In this document: positions 1 through 11,719 of the stretch, piece after piece | Position numbering within the stretch: the first letter of the stretch is position 1 | Layout: each line of letters opens with the position of its first letter | Source: Undaria pinnatifida | Lineage: Eukaryota; Sar; Phaeophyceae; Laminariales; Alariaceae | NCBI GenBank assembly: GCA_012845835.1 | Contig: JABAKD010000009.1 | Location: forward strand, 13,461,854-13,525,853 | Length of the DNA stretch: 64,000 nucleotides | Reading direction: 5' to 3' | Notes under the pieces: generated by a model | Seen by the model: only the letters and a program-made list of their open reading frames with translations | What the model was told of the DNA's origin: nothing | The model's database searches: none | Program-made: the position numbers and the translations under genes

Positions 1-2038
1 CGGTAATCCATATACGATAATAATACATGAGCTAGTTCATTTTTTCCTGCAACGGATGTAGAATATGGAACGATACTCTCCCCCTCAACTAAAATGGCAG
101 CGGGAGGGAAATCAGCGGCATAACAATGGGGGTTTTCCGCGCGCGACGTCTCGCGGCTTTACGCAGTACTATACTTGGGCATATCCACGATTCTGATTCA
201 ACTCTCGCTAACATACCCGTCTACCAAAAGTATCGTTCGACTAATGCCCGCGGGTGACATTGGTGCACGAGCATCAATCAAAGCGTTGTAATGGTGGTCT
301 GACGGTAACCGAAATCCTTATCCTACCATACTTTTTCGGCTGCACCTGACAGACGTGAATGATGGTGTCAGGAACCGATGAGCTGCCAATGATCCAACAA
401 GCGGGTCTGTGGATTGTAGTAGACCCGGCACGCCATGATCGAACTGCGCTCATCGTTGCTGAAAAACGTTTTCTAAGCCACAGACGTTTTGACCAAAAAC
501 AACACAGCGTATTGAGACGCACAACAGAGTAGTAGTAACGGCTGATTGCTGTTATAAAGCAAAGGGGGCAAAAGCAATTGATATTTACGTGCGTCAGTCA
601 ATTCTTCGGGCAGACTCTACAAGATCTAGTACTTGCAGCCTGCCCGATGAGCCGTATAGTTTTGTAATCTACAGACACAAGATTCATTATTCACGTATGT
701 ACGAGCGATATTGGATATATGGTATTGGGAAATGAGTGTTTTCTATTGGATGGTGGTGTGTTGTCAGAATGTCAGCCACCCCGCTGGAAACATGGCTTCC
801 ACGGTATGTTTAGTTCTGGGTTGATTCCGATGGGGTACGTCCTTTACATCAGTCTTGTTTTGGTCCAGTTTTTGCCCCTGATTTGTGGGCGGCTTCTGGC
901 CGATCTTGACTCATCCCATGTCTTCATTGTGATAATATACTCGGAGACGCGACAATAATATAATGGATTTTTTTACATATTGATCAACATCTGGGACTTC
1001 TCTTTTATCAGCTGCCACCGCGCAACCAAGGCCCCCGCATGAGGTGGCCCACGCGAGCAAGCCGACCCTGAGCATGGGTTTTCCCATCAGACCCCACTAT
1101 GAGAGAACGTACTTGTACAAAATACTGCTTTGGGGAACCCGTGCCAATAAAAGCCATGCCGGGGTATGTGCGTCTGGCATGAGGCCCGGCGTGAACTCGG
1201 ACATGGGTTGTTTGGCGGGAAAGTGTGACGTTGATTTTCCCTCGCAGAAATGTTGAAATTCAGATAAGAAATTAGGCACCGCTATCTTAGAGTCAGGGAC
1301 GTCTACATGCTCTGGATGAGACACCTGCCAGACAGGGAACCAAATCGTTTTTTCTGAGAATTTTGGCAAGGGCGGCGCGGAGCCGCCACGATCGATAGAA
1401 TGGGTGTGTGCGTGTTTTGAAGGGACCGCACAGGCGTTACCGGCCAGCTGATACCGGCGTTGCTACAGGCTCGGCCGACGTGGTTTGTTATTTGATTGTT
1501 TTGAATCGAGACTGCCTCGCCTGCAATCGTCGACAACAAATATCATACCTATCGAAGAGTTGCCAGGGTGCGAACGTCGTGCATGCGACCCTGCGTGTAC
1601 TTTGACGAGTAAGTGTCGTCAAATAAGAGGGGTTTCCCCCCAAGCAAATGATTGCATGCGGAAAAAAAAAAAAAACGGCTACAACAATCTTAGGGCCCGA
1701 ATGAACGAGGAACTTTCGAATTTCGATTTTTTTTTAGAATTGAATTTAATTTTCATCTGAATGGTCAAAAATGAATCACCAAGCAGGCATTCTCAGAAAT
1801 ATTACGAAAAATCAAATTCAACAAAGAAGAAAAAAAAGACTTCTCGGTCGAATTTAGTCGAAAATCGAAATTCAATTTTGGGAGTTTGTCCACCTAGACA
1901 TGGCTTGTTCTGTGTAACCGAAGCCGGCCACGCGAATTGGTGCCATGTCGTCGGCTGATTGAGAGGCGAGAAGCCATCATTGTGAGAGGTAGAACCACCG
2001 GAGCAGCCGCAGCGCGGGCTCCGAAGGTCCTTAGCACA
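1..2038. other. Stretch without recognisable gene
   Basis: I see no protein family, RNA gene or paired terminal repeat here. Open frames are short and without recognisable motifs. Around 1661-1860 there are A-rich runs (a 13-A run near 1662) and T/A-rich sequence of low complexity, partly resembling the A-rich repeats near 9360-9530. Confidence 0.5.
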
Positions 2039-2043
2039 GCGTA

Positions 2044-2555
2044 TGTTGGTAAACTCGTGGCTTCTGGGGAAGAGATGTTGTATTATTGAGCAATTGCCCT
2101 TCTGAGACAGGTAGGCAAGGTGGAGTGAGCAGGGTGGGGGCGCTCGTGGGCGCGCACAACCTCACCCTCAGGAACACGCTATGCAACTGCCCGATCACGC
2201 ATAACACAGAACACGGCCTAATGTACTTTCAGACGTGCCACAAAACCCTCGGGTTGTTGCCCGTACCACAAACAATACCCCTAACATGACAATAGCCTGA
2301 TAGTCACACCTACAGCAACAATGCCTGAACCTTCCTACTGGATAAGTGTCCAATGTACCACATACCAATGTACCGACACACACACCTACGGTCAATTGTA
2401 TAGCTCGTACTTGTGTACAACCTACCGAAGTACCACAAAGAATATTCCCAGAATATCCAGCATCAACTTACTACAATTGACAATTCAATATTCAAACTAT
2501 CCAATCAGATGATCTACAGCAGCTCGGCCGATACACACTGCCGCTATCACCAACA
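2044..2555 (-). repeat. 3' LTR of the copia element
   Basis: 512 bp, starting TGTTGG and ending CCAACA on the + strand, so both ends carry the short inverted repeat typical of LTRs. It matches 7944-8455 with about five substitutions and no length difference. It is the downstream LTR because the element reads on the minus strand. Confidence 0.95.
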
Positions 2556-2563
2556 CCCTCCCT
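2556..2563 (-). promoter_or_regulatory. Probable polypurine tract of the copia element
   Basis: On the minus strand the eight bases directly before the 3' LTR are nearly all purine (AGGGAGGG). This is the position of the plus-strand primer (PPT) in LTR elements. Confidence 0.6.
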
Positions 2564-2626
2564 AGGGGCTGTTGTATCTACCAGACCCACAACATGCAGT
2601 ATGACAAACAAAAATAATTCAGACTC

Positions 2627-3655
2627 CTACTTCCTAGAGCCCAATGCAAAGTCACGGTGAACTTCAAAAATACTTCTCGGCAGAGCCTTCGCGAGGATGT
2701 CCGCATGTTGTTTTTCGCTGGGAACATGCGTGATCTCGATCACACCCTCCTCGGTCAGATTTCTAAGAAAGTGGTGCCTCACGTCGATGTGCTTACTCCT
2801 GCTCGAGCTAAGCGGATTCTCTGCAAGCGCAATCGCTCCCTCGTCGTCGTCAAGGACGTTAATTTTACGAGGATCTACACTAGGCCTCAAGAACTGAAGC
2901 ATTCCGTTCACAAACAGAGACTCCTTCATACCATCGCCCATCGCAAGATACTCTGCCTCAGAAGTCGACTGCGAAACGCATTTCTGCGTCCAAGAAAGCC
3001 AAGCTACAAGACAGGCAGTCACAATAACTAGTGCTCCCGAAACTGATCTACGGTCAGTGGCCTTGCTGGCAAAGTCTGCATCTACGTACACCAACGTGCC
3101 TACGTCATCAACCGTACTGTCTCTCTTGTACTTCAGAGTTAGATGTGCCGTTTCCAGAAGATAGTTCAGAATCTTTTGAGCTGCCTTCCAGTCTCTCTTC
3201 CTTGGCTCATGAGAGTGCCTCGCCACCGCCCGCACAGCATTCGAGATGTCGGGCCTCGTCCCATTGGCGACCCACAGCAGGCACCCAACCACCTCTCGGA
3301 ACGGCACATCTCCTGCCTCCTCATCCTCCACCACGGATCTGTTATCGTTAGCAGGGGAAGCAGGGATCGGGCTGGTGCGACAAATTTTAAATCTCTCAAG
3401 CACACTCCTGATGTAACTCTCCTGAGAAATCTCAATCGTGCCAGCCTCGCGGTCGCGAATAAATGCGCAACCAAGAAAGAACTTGACCTCACCCAAATTC
3501 TTCGAAGGAAGAGAATCGCCTAGAGCTTCTACAACCACCTTGGCAAGACTCTTAGTTCCTGCATACAGAATGTCATCCACGTGAATCGCGACCATCCCTA
3601 TCACCTCGTCTCCCATCATGAAACGCAGCACACAGGGGTCACTGCTCGAAACCAA
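2627..3655 (-). pseudogene. Copia pol, part 3: end of reverse transcriptase and RNase H
   Basis: 342 codons in a frame different from the upstream pol segment. The catalytic HVDD box (equivalent to YVDD) lies at residues 25-28 and marks the RT active site. RNase H follows, with a DADFAS motif and a STSEAEY motif supplying acidic active-site residues. The segment starts on TTG, not ATG, because it continues the 3639-5249 segment after a one-base shift near 3640-3655. It ends about 70 bp before the 3' LTR, as expected for the end of pol. Confidence 0.9.
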
Positions 3656-5249
3656 TCCTCTTTAGATCCGATACTAGCCTCTTGTAAAATGTTCTAGATG
3701 CCTGCTTCAATCCGTACAAACTCTTGTTCAGACGGACAACCTTTCCTGACATCGAACCACAGCCAGGAGGCAACTTCATGAACACCTCGTGATCCAACTT
3801 CGACTGAACAAACGCCTGCTCAATGTCCCAGTGGAGCAATTCCAAATCATACTTGCACGCCAATGCTACCAACAATCGAATTGATGCAGAATTTGCAGTA
3901 GGCGAGAAAGTCTCAAGATAGTCTACACCATACTTCTGCCTGAAGCCCTTCGCGACAAGCCTAGCCTTGGCCTTCACTATATTTCCTGTTTCGTCTGCTT
4001 TCCATTTGGAAACCCATCTAGCATCTATCACGTTACAGCCTATTGGGATCTTTACCGCTAACGTGAACGTTCCTGCCCTTATCAAGCCTTCAACTTCTGC
4101 AGACATAGCTCCATCCCAAATCGTGGCGTACTTCGATTGCCGGGCTTCTTGATAGCTATCAGGCTCAGACTCTACGTCCTGCACTAGTTCTTTCGGCAAT
4201 TCCACTGCGTCGCCTGCTCTCTGCTCCGCCAACAGCGCATATATTATCTCTGTTGCGCAGACGGGCCCTAGAGTGGCCACAAGGCCAGATACATTCTGCT
4301 GGTTAACTGCACGGGTTTGCGCGCGAGTTCTACCTTCTCTTGCTTCATCATTCTCACGCACAGGGTTGTTGAAATCAGCTAGCTCAGCTACATGCCGCGG
4401 ACGACGAGCAACTGGAGGAGATGCCTCTGCCTCTGCCTCCTGCCCTCCCGGCCCTACAGACTCTGTATCCTGCTCTTCAGGACCCACCGACTCTAGTTCC
4501 CCCACATCTTGCCCTCCCTGCCCCTCACCATCGGTGAACTCAGGTGCTGGAGACGACACAGAGGGAACGGGCGAAGATGGCACGGAGGGGGCAAACGGCG
4601 ATCGACCTACACTCTCTGCGTCAACGCTTTCAACCACATCGACTGCTTCACCAGGGGGGACCACTACCTCGTTCGTTGCTGCACCAGAGGGGACCACTGC
4701 CGCGTTATTTCGCAACAGTGTGTGGGCAACTCCCCTCCCCACAAGCGGCCATACCTCGGTTTCTACATCGTTGTCACCTTCCTCCCCTCCCTCCTCCGCG
4801 ATCTCTATCGGCAACGGAGGTTGCGGTGGAGGGAGTTGTGACGGCAATGCCTCCCACGTTACATCCCTCGTTTCCTGAATAGTCCTAGCCCTCGTAAGTA
4901 CTCTATGACAATCACGCGGGTGGTCTCTCGAAGGACCGACATAAAAGCAACTCTCACCCTTCGGAAATAGCTTCGACGGTCGCAGCCACTTGCAGTACGC
5001 CGGTTTCAAAAATTGATAAGGTTTAGCAGGACGAGCTTCCCCATACCACATTTCATACGGCGACTTGGAATCGGGGTTAGCAGAACAAGCCGTGTGATTA
5101 AGTGCCTCGCAAGCCCAGTGCATTGCCTCAGCCCAGAGTCTGTCAGTCTTAGGTAACTGTACATGCCCAAAAAGAACTTTCGCCTGAACACAAGCCGCCA
5201 TTGCGGCCTCCTCTATCAATCCCAAGCCACGCTCTGCAACACCGTTGTA
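3639..5249 (-). pseudogene. Copia pol, part 2: integrase C-terminus and reverse transcriptase
   Basis: Continues in the same frame as the integrase segment, separated only by the TAA at 5250-5252. The first residues after the stop (YNGVAERG) contain the last catalytic Glu of the integrase DDE triad. A variable acidic and Pro/Ser-rich linker follows, then the copia RT core beginning near the W-x-x-A region. The RT includes WVSKWKADETGNIVKAKARLVAKGF-like sequence and the LNKSLYGLKQASR block. The frame stops at 3639 just before the HVDD box, where a frameshift is needed to continue. The first internal Met is at 5225, but that is not a natural start. Confidence 0.9.
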
Positions 5250-5873
5250 TTAAGGACTGTAAGCTGGGGTGAACTCTTGCTTAATCAAGAGCTCATTGCA
5301 CACAGATGCAAATTCTCCACCGAAAAACTCCCCTCCATTGCCAGATCTAACAATCTCAACCAATGATGGGATTCCATCAGCACGCACACTAGCAAGAAAA
5401 CTCCGGAAAGCACTCGCAGCGTCTGATTTACTTCTCAGGAAATAGATCCATGCACGCCTTGTGAAATCATCCTTCACAATCATGGGGTAATACTTTCCCC
5501 CTATGGACACAACGGCCTTCTTCCCTCCCAGGTCAACATAAACTCTCCCTAACTGTTTATCTGTTCTACATTTAGTTTCACGAGCAATCCCTTTTCTAAT
5601 TGCCTTCGACATCGAACATCCCGTACAAGCATCTAGGCTAGCAGTCAACTTGATACCCAGTCGCTTTGCAGTAGTACGAAGCAATCCTTCATGTGAGTGA
5701 GCGTAAATGTTATGAAAGTCATTCACATCCATACTCGTTTCGTGCTTGGGGTTTGAAGGAGTGAGGGCAGCCAACACGGATCCAATAGAGTCATCACCCA
5801 CACGATGCGCAGTCGCAACAAGCATGCCATCGAAATTCTCAAAAGTCACATGTCCGTGGAAAGCAGTCATCAC
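5250..5873 (-). pseudogene. Copia pol, part 1: GAG-pre-integrase and integrase core
   Basis: 207 codons ending at TAA (5250-5252). The N-terminal part has the copia pre-integrase zinc region: H-x-x-Y-A-H-S-H-E-G followed by C-x-x-C in the ACTGCSMSK stretch. The integrase core follows, with the first catalytic Asp in the VYVDLGG segment. The second catalytic Asp, normally in RSDNGGEF, reads Gly here (RSGNGGEF; codon at 5340-5342), which should abolish strand transfer. The stop falls in the conserved YSP-QxNGVAER motif and replaces the usual Gln codon, consistent with a CAA-to-TAA change. The true upstream frame is the gag-protease segment, joined by a shift near 5931-5938. Confidence 0.9.
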
Positions 5874-7852
5874 ACCACGAGGACCACCAAGACCATTCCA
5901 TGACTCGCCATCAAATTCTGCGCTGGGGGAAAAAAAAGTTTGTACCCCAATTTGGGACAGTACAGCACATTCTTCAACTCTACCAAAAACTCGTTGTCAG
6001 CAGACACGAACACCAATTCCAGAGTTCCTGAAAGAGCTACCTCACAAGTCACGCCACCAATTCCCTTCACATTCTTGTGGCAAGGCTTCACATCCTTCAT
6101 ACACGAGAGAGAATCTGTCATGTGGAAAGCGGTACCTGTGTCTGCAAACCAATCTTCGAAACACCTCTTCTTGGTGAGAGTGGCAAATTCACGAATAGAA
6201 TCACGAATAACGCGATCACTACCGACATAGTTCCTTATCCTGTCCGCCACTTCACTATACAGCGTTGGAATATCAGCACCATAAGAATTCACCCAATTCA
6301 CCAGTACAGAGTCATACCACGATGCAAGATATGTGTCGTCACTCCAATCGTTTGAGAGATTTTGGGACAGAAACACCATGATATCATTCCAGGTATCCCT
6401 CAGGTCCGAGTCAGTTTGGGACAGAAGCACTAACAACTCAGATATCTCACCGTTTTCATTCTTGGCGTCCTTGGATGATCCGGTCTGGGAGGGATGAGCG
6501 ATCACACGAGCCAGACAGTCCTTCTTCACGTGACCGACCTCCCCACACTTGAAACACTTCCCTTGAAACGCCGTTTTCTTAGATGAATCAGACTCGGAGT
6601 TAGACCTTGACTTGTAGTTCTGCTTCTTCGCACTCTTCTTCTCAGGCCTAGACATCAGAGCAACACTGTGTTTCCTCGGACCACCTTGAGTCTGCAAGTC
6701 GAGGTACCGTTCACGCACTGTAGTCTCTATGAACGACGCGTCATTCGGGCAGAACACCACCAGAGTTTCACGCAGAGTCTTAAATTCATGCGACAGCCCC
6801 TCGAGCATCAGGTTGCACACCTCTCTGTCATCTTTCTTGACTTCCAGCATTTGAAGCACACCAAGCGTCTCTCTCACAGATGCAAAGAAGATCGAGGGAT
6901 TCTCATTCGAACGCATGCGCAGTGATTTGAGTTTTTCCTCCTGCACACGGATCTGACTCTGGCTCAACGGCAGAAAATGATCTTTCAGCACTCGAAAACC
7001 CTTGCTGGAAGAACCAGCGTGGCGAACCATAGTTTTCAGACTATCCTTCTTCAAGCAATCGAACAGAAACCACCATGCCATCTCAGCCTGACGCAGCACA
7101 CCCACACTGAATCCTTTCTCTACCCAGGGGGTCAAGTCGAAACCAATGTCAGTAATCGGAATCTCAGTCTCGGAAACAAAAGCCTCATACAGATTGTTGT
7201 GCCGGGCACTTTGAAAATTCTGCGACCATGAGGGGTAAGACACGTCTGTCCCATCGAAAGCAGGAGCCTTGGGAACTTTGAAAGGACTCCCACCCAACTT
7301 CTCTCCTGTATCAGTAATGTCGGCCCCAGGAATCAGATTGTTTCCACTGGCGACACTTTCCCACCACCTGCTCGACGGAGTAGGTTCGGGAGGAACAGAG
7401 GACTGGCTTCCGAGAGCCCTACCTACTGTCCCGGGAACGAAAGACTGGCTACCTACAGCCCCACTTCCAATTCCAATCGAACCAAAGCTTGCAGCACCAG
7501 CAGAGGAACGATTAACAGCGAATGCATTAGGGTTCAAGCCTGAGCCAGCAAGGCTACTACTCCCAACCCCCATGCTGGACACGCCAAGGCCTTGGGCATC
7601 GCCGCCCATACCTCCCGCGGTCCTGCCAGTAGCATCATCGGTAGAATGCGTACCACCAGCATACTCTATTCCGCCGCCTCCCGGCGCGACAGCAGACACA
7701 GAGGACTCCACTTGCTCCTTCTGTTGATCAACAAGCGACGTGACTAGAGTCGTAAGTTGGGACAACTGCGTCTCTAGCGAAACCATCCTCTCACCAACAT
7801 CCTGCGGATTACTCTGAACTCGGCCACCCGCAGGTGTCCCCGGTTCAGCCAT
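5870..7852 (-). pseudogene. Copia gag with zinc knuckle, plus aspartic protease
   Basis: 660 codons from the first ATG after the 5' LTR. Residues 1-50 hold a coiled-coil-like heptad stretch. Residues 50-190 are Gly/Ser-rich. Residues about 190-390 form the UBN2-type capsid region. A CCHC zinc knuckle (C433, C436, H441, C446) sits before a Lys/Ser-rich linker. The protease begins near residue 564 with the catalytic DTG at 571-573. The last 20 residues are out of frame: after the NVLYCPKLGYKLF block, a shift in the A8 run (5931-5938) leads to the stop at 5870. Reading continues with the pre-integrase frame starting at 5873. Gag and protease themselves look intact. Confidence 0.9.
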
Positions 7853-7943
7853 GATGAGACAGGTTGATCAGGCCTCTCTCGTACAGCAGTCTAGTGTAGT
7901 CCAAGGGGACGACGGAGCAGTAGACACCTTTGACGCTATAGCG

Positions 7944-8455
7944 TGTTGGTAAACTCGTGGCTTCTGGGGAAAAGATGTTGTATTATTGAGCAATTGCCCT
8001 TCTGAGACAGGTAGGCAAGGTGGAGTGAGCAGGGTGGGGGCGCTCGTGGGCGCGCACAACCTCACCCTCAGGAGCACGCTATGCAACTACCCGATCACGC
8101 ATAACACAGAACACGGCCTAATGTACTTTCAGACGTGCCACAAAACCCTCGGGTTGTTGCCCGTACCACAAACAATACCCCTAACATGACAATAGCCTGA
8201 TAGTCACACCTACAGCAACAATGCCTTAACCTTCCTACTGGATAAGTGTCCAATGTACCACATACCAATGTACCGACACACACACCTACGGTCAATTGTA
8301 TAGCTCGTACTTGTGTACAACCTACCGAAGTACCACAAAGAATATTCCCAGAATATCCAGCATCAACTTACTACAATTGACAATTCAATATTCAAACTAT
8401 CCAATCAGATGATCTACAGCAGCTCGACCGATACACACTGCCGCTATCACCAACA
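7944..8455 (-). repeat. 5' LTR of the copia element
   Basis: 512 bp, the partner of 2044-2555. The gag start codon is about 90 bp inside. No convincing match to an initiator-Met or tRNA-Ser primer site is visible just below 7944, so the primer is unassigned. Confidence 0.95.
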
Positions 8456-8460
8456 GCGTA

Positions 8461-9787
8461 GACCGCCTGCGACGCTTCGAAAACAATCGAGACCGCCGCA
8501 AACCCAGTTTTTTGTCGCCCTGCACCTCGAAAGTTACACGACCAACTACCACATGATGACTTCGCTCAGTGCAATAGAGTGTCAGTATAGCTGGCAATAG
8601 CTTCGGTAAGGTTGCCTGCAGAGTTATGGTCTATTGGCCACAAGAAGGTTCTCTTAAACGGAATATTCTGAGTGAAGCGGATAACCCGTAGAATCTAGCT
8701 AGTTTGTACCGCAAGAGCGTTCTCGAAAATGGAAGGTTCCTCCTCTGGACAAGATAGATAGAAGTAAGCGCGTTAGGCGCTCATGGGAATATGGAACATC
8801 TAGGAGAACGTTCCTTGCACGTTCCATAGGTAAAGGTCCGGAAGAGAGCACAGCAGCAATGCTGGGGTGAAGCGAACTCTGTGAGCTTCACCCCACCCCC
8901 GTGCTCTCCCTCCTCCTCCTCCTCCACCTCCTTTTCCTTTCCTGTCTCCTCGAGCTTCTCATGGCTCAATGCCAGTAATAAGAAATCTATGAAGAAGAAT
9001 CGGTGCTGTCTCCAAGCCAAGCTGATGCCGCTGCGTCCTTTCCCTCTCACCTTCCGGCACCACGGCTCTTTCACATCAGAAGTTCGACCGCTATATCGCC
9101 GTCGCTGCTGCCCGTGTCGGGCGGCGGGGTGGCGCCAGCCCATCCAAGAGACGCCTAGAGCCATAGCCTCCAAGCTGCTGCCGGTAAAAACAATCTGCCG
9201 CTAGCCGCGGCGCTCCTGGGAGGACGCGAGCCATTGCTCGCCTCGGTCGTTGCCCACGGGTGTTCGTTGACCCTTTTGCGTTTTTTGAAGAAAAATGTTT
9301 CCTAGAACGCACTACGCGGTTCCTTGATAAGAACCAAAGTTGAAATTTTCGTTTACTTTTCATGAAATTAAAAAAAAAAAAACGAATTACGATTTTCCGT
9401 GCTCTTCGTTAATCTGGGCCCTTACAATCTTGGTCAGAGGAATAAAAAAAAGTAATCGGCTATATACAACAATCTTGGTCAGAATGAAAAAAACAAGCGG
9501 TTACAACGATCTTGGTCAGAGGAATCGAACATCCTCCAGACAAACTGCTTGCCCATACAGGCAATCTTATTTCTTGTTCTGAAACAACCCGTAAGGAAGG
9601 CGCGGGGCTACATCTTCGATTGAACAGATTGGAGTACATACGCTGTTGAAAGGGCATCACAGGCGATACCGGTATTGTAACGGGCATAACCGGTGACGAA
9701 ACGTACGTGGATGTCAGGATCACCTCTTGGGCTCGTTGGTGATGGGCGACAAAATTCTGGGGGTGCAACACTACAGTATTTTGATAC
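8461..9787. other. Stretch without recognisable gene
   Basis: No coding or RNA gene is recognised. At 9418-9528 a motif of about 17 bp (ACAATCTTGGTCAGA) recurs three times, each followed by an A-rich segment, which looks like a decayed A-rich satellite. Confidence 0.5.
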
Positions 9788-10118
9788 AATGGGGTCCGCT
9801 CCGCGGGCGCTGACGCCACCCGCTACGCTCGCGCAAGGCAAGGAAGATTCTAGAATGCAACTAAAAACATGTAGAGGAGGCAGAAAGAAGAGGCCCATTA
9901 TTTAGTGCGAACAGCGATTTGACAATGCCAAGAGCTGCTTGAGCAGAGCAAGTTGCCCTGTTGTGCTCAGCTGTGCTGTGCTTTTGTTACCGGTGTTACG
10001 TTCTGATCGGCAGTACGGGGGTAATTTGCGTGGGGGGAAAAACAGGGGGCCGTGAAAGATCAAATACATCATGTAGAAAAAGAAAAAAGAAGAAAAATAG
10101 TACACAACAATACGTATT
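9788..10118. repeat. Dispersed repeat R1, copy 1
   Basis: About 330 bp shared in direct orientation with 17071-17392, differing by scattered substitutions and small indels. It opens with a palindromic stretch (CCGCTCCGCG ... CGCTACGCTCGCGC). No coding content or terminal repeats are seen. Class unknown. Confidence 0.75.
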
Positions 10119-10805
10119 ACAAGGTTCCCCTCCGGGAAGTGCCTAGGGGAGTGGCGCAAGCACACATTATTATTATCACTACCGGACGCAATGACCATTT
10201 CTTTGTACTTGAAAAATAAAATGCCCGGAAAAATAATGAATTCGCATTGTACCCGCAGTACTTCTTGGCTGTCAACACAGCAGTACTTGTACAACTTTTT
10301 GGGTACTCGAGATAGACGTGCCCACGATCGATCTGTTGTTGAGAAAATACGCACAACACACAAAACTTTTACACCGTATGATACACCGTATGATATGTAT
10401 GATTTTGCGAAGAGCGTCACACTTTTCGACCTCCAGGTTAGGGACCGCCAGGAAGCGAGAAGGGGCACGTGTGGCGTAGGATGCGGCTTGCTGTAGAATA
10501 ACACGTAAATACAAAAAATCGATATACCAGGTACAAGGGGCTACGCCGGCGGCCTGGACGGCCGCCGGTCGCAGCGCAGGATAGTAAATATTAAGAGGAT
10601 AAGAAGTAATGCCAAGAGTTAGACGAAGTTTGTTCATTCATATATGGGAGATACTGGAAAGGGAAAATGCCGACAATTTTTTCCCGATTTCCCGTGTGCG
10701 GCGGAACAATGCGAGAAGGCAGCCTGGAAATTATGGTAGAGCATAGCGGTTCACCCCAGCTGGGTGACGCTCTGCGTTGCTACGCAGAAAGGCGCGGCCA
10801 CAGCT

Positions 10806-11097
10806 GCTGCTGTGCATACACCATTTGTAGCTTCGTGATGCTGCTGTGCATATACCATTTGTAGCTTCGTGATGCTGCTGTGCATATACCATTTGTAGCT
10901 TCGTCATGCTGCAGGCTCATCATAGCTTCAGCTACTGCTGTACATCATGTACATGTACGTGCTGCTGTAGACTACCGGGGGTTCAAAAATATTGAGAGTT
11001 CGCAGTTCTCCACGACGCCTAGCTGCTGCTGTGCATATACCATTTGTAGCTTCGTGATTCTGCTGTGCATATACCATTTGTAGCTTCGTGATGCTGC
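10806..11097. repeat. 34-bp minisatellite with a higher-order repeat
   Basis: A 34-bp unit (GCTGCTGTGCATATACCATT... ending TTCGTGAT) occurs three times at 10806-10907 and again from about 11024. A segment of about 115 bp containing CAGGCTCATCATAGCTTCAG lies between the blocks. The whole block of about 220 bp recurs after the inserted TRIM-like element (11989-12140). Confidence 0.85.
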
Positions 11098-11366
11098 TGT
11101 GAAATTAAAGGTGGGGGACACAGAGTGCCCCCTGCAGGTCTGCCAATTGAGCAGGTCTTCGGAGAGTACTCACTTTCGTTCCTTCGTAGAGATGTAGCTT
11201 TATTCGTTTCCACCAGAGCCCGGGATAGCTTCTGAGATCGGAGGCGCGTGCCTCCGATCTAATTCCTAACTTCCCCGAATATAAACCGCCAACCTTATCA
11301 TACGAAACCCATTCAAATGATCTCAAATTCGGATACCTACAGGCCTTTCGAGGCCGTATCTTAACA
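11098..11366 (-). repeat. 3' LTR of the TRIM-like element
   Basis: 269 bp with termini TGTGAA and TTAACA on the + strand. An internal hairpin has arms ATCGGAGGC and GCCTCCGAT. It is homologous to the LTRs at 53298 and 59616. Confidence 0.9.
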
Positions 11367-11699
11367 CTAGCCCACCCTGATGAGTCGCATATGCAGAAAT
11401 ATGGGAGATTCGGGGAAACTCCGGTTCTACGAGCTAGACCATGAGTCGAAGATGCGGCTCCTCAAACCCCACTCCCACACCTCTAACCGTCTGGCTATGG
11501 AGCCAGGAACACGCGAAGAAAAGCAGTAGAAAGAAAAGCATGCCCTACAGCAAGGCAATAGTCACCCATCAAAAACCTACCGCATGCCGCCGGGGTGGCG
11601 GGGGGGGCAGAAAAGGCTCTAGAACCTCCCGCATGCCGCCGGTGTGGCGGGGGGGGCAGGAAAGGCTCTGCGGTAAACCAACCACAGAAAAAGTACTAA

Positions 11700-11717
11700 G
11701 TCCTGCCGACGACGCCA
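11700..11717 (-). promoter_or_regulatory. Primer-binding site for tRNA-Ser
   Basis: On the minus strand TGGCGTCGTCGGCAGGAC begins 2 bp after the 5' LTR. It is complementary to the last 18 bases, including CCA, of the tRNA-Ser copy found at 47146-47203. Eighteen bases is the normal PBS length, ending just before tRNA position 58. Confidence 0.85.
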
Positions 11718-11719
11718 CT

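Larger units (their letters stand above)
2044..8455 (-). mobile_element. Ty1/copia LTR retrotransposon, recent but coding-defective
   Basis: A complete element bounded by two 512-bp direct repeats that begin TGTTGG and end CCAACA. It is flanked by the 5-bp duplication GCGTA (2039-2043 and 8456-8460). Read on the minus strand the order is gag with zinc knuckle, aspartic protease, integrase, reverse transcriptase, RNase H. Integrase before RT is the defining order of Ty1/copia. The two LTRs differ at about five positions by eye (about 1%), so insertion was recent. The coding region nevertheless has a frameshift near 5931-5938, a stop codon at 5250-5252, a frameshift near 3640-3655 and a substituted integrase catalytic residue. 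The copy is therefore non-autonomous, or some breaks are assembly errors. Confidence 0.95.

Noticed and set aside
8781-9204. Overlapping frames of 107-130 codons on both strands
   Set aside because: Arise from CTC/GAG-rich low-complexity DNA; no family similarity recognised.
10806-11097. CRISPR-like array
   Set aside because: The 34-bp units are directly adjacent without unique spacers, and the context is eukaryotic; it is a minisatellite.
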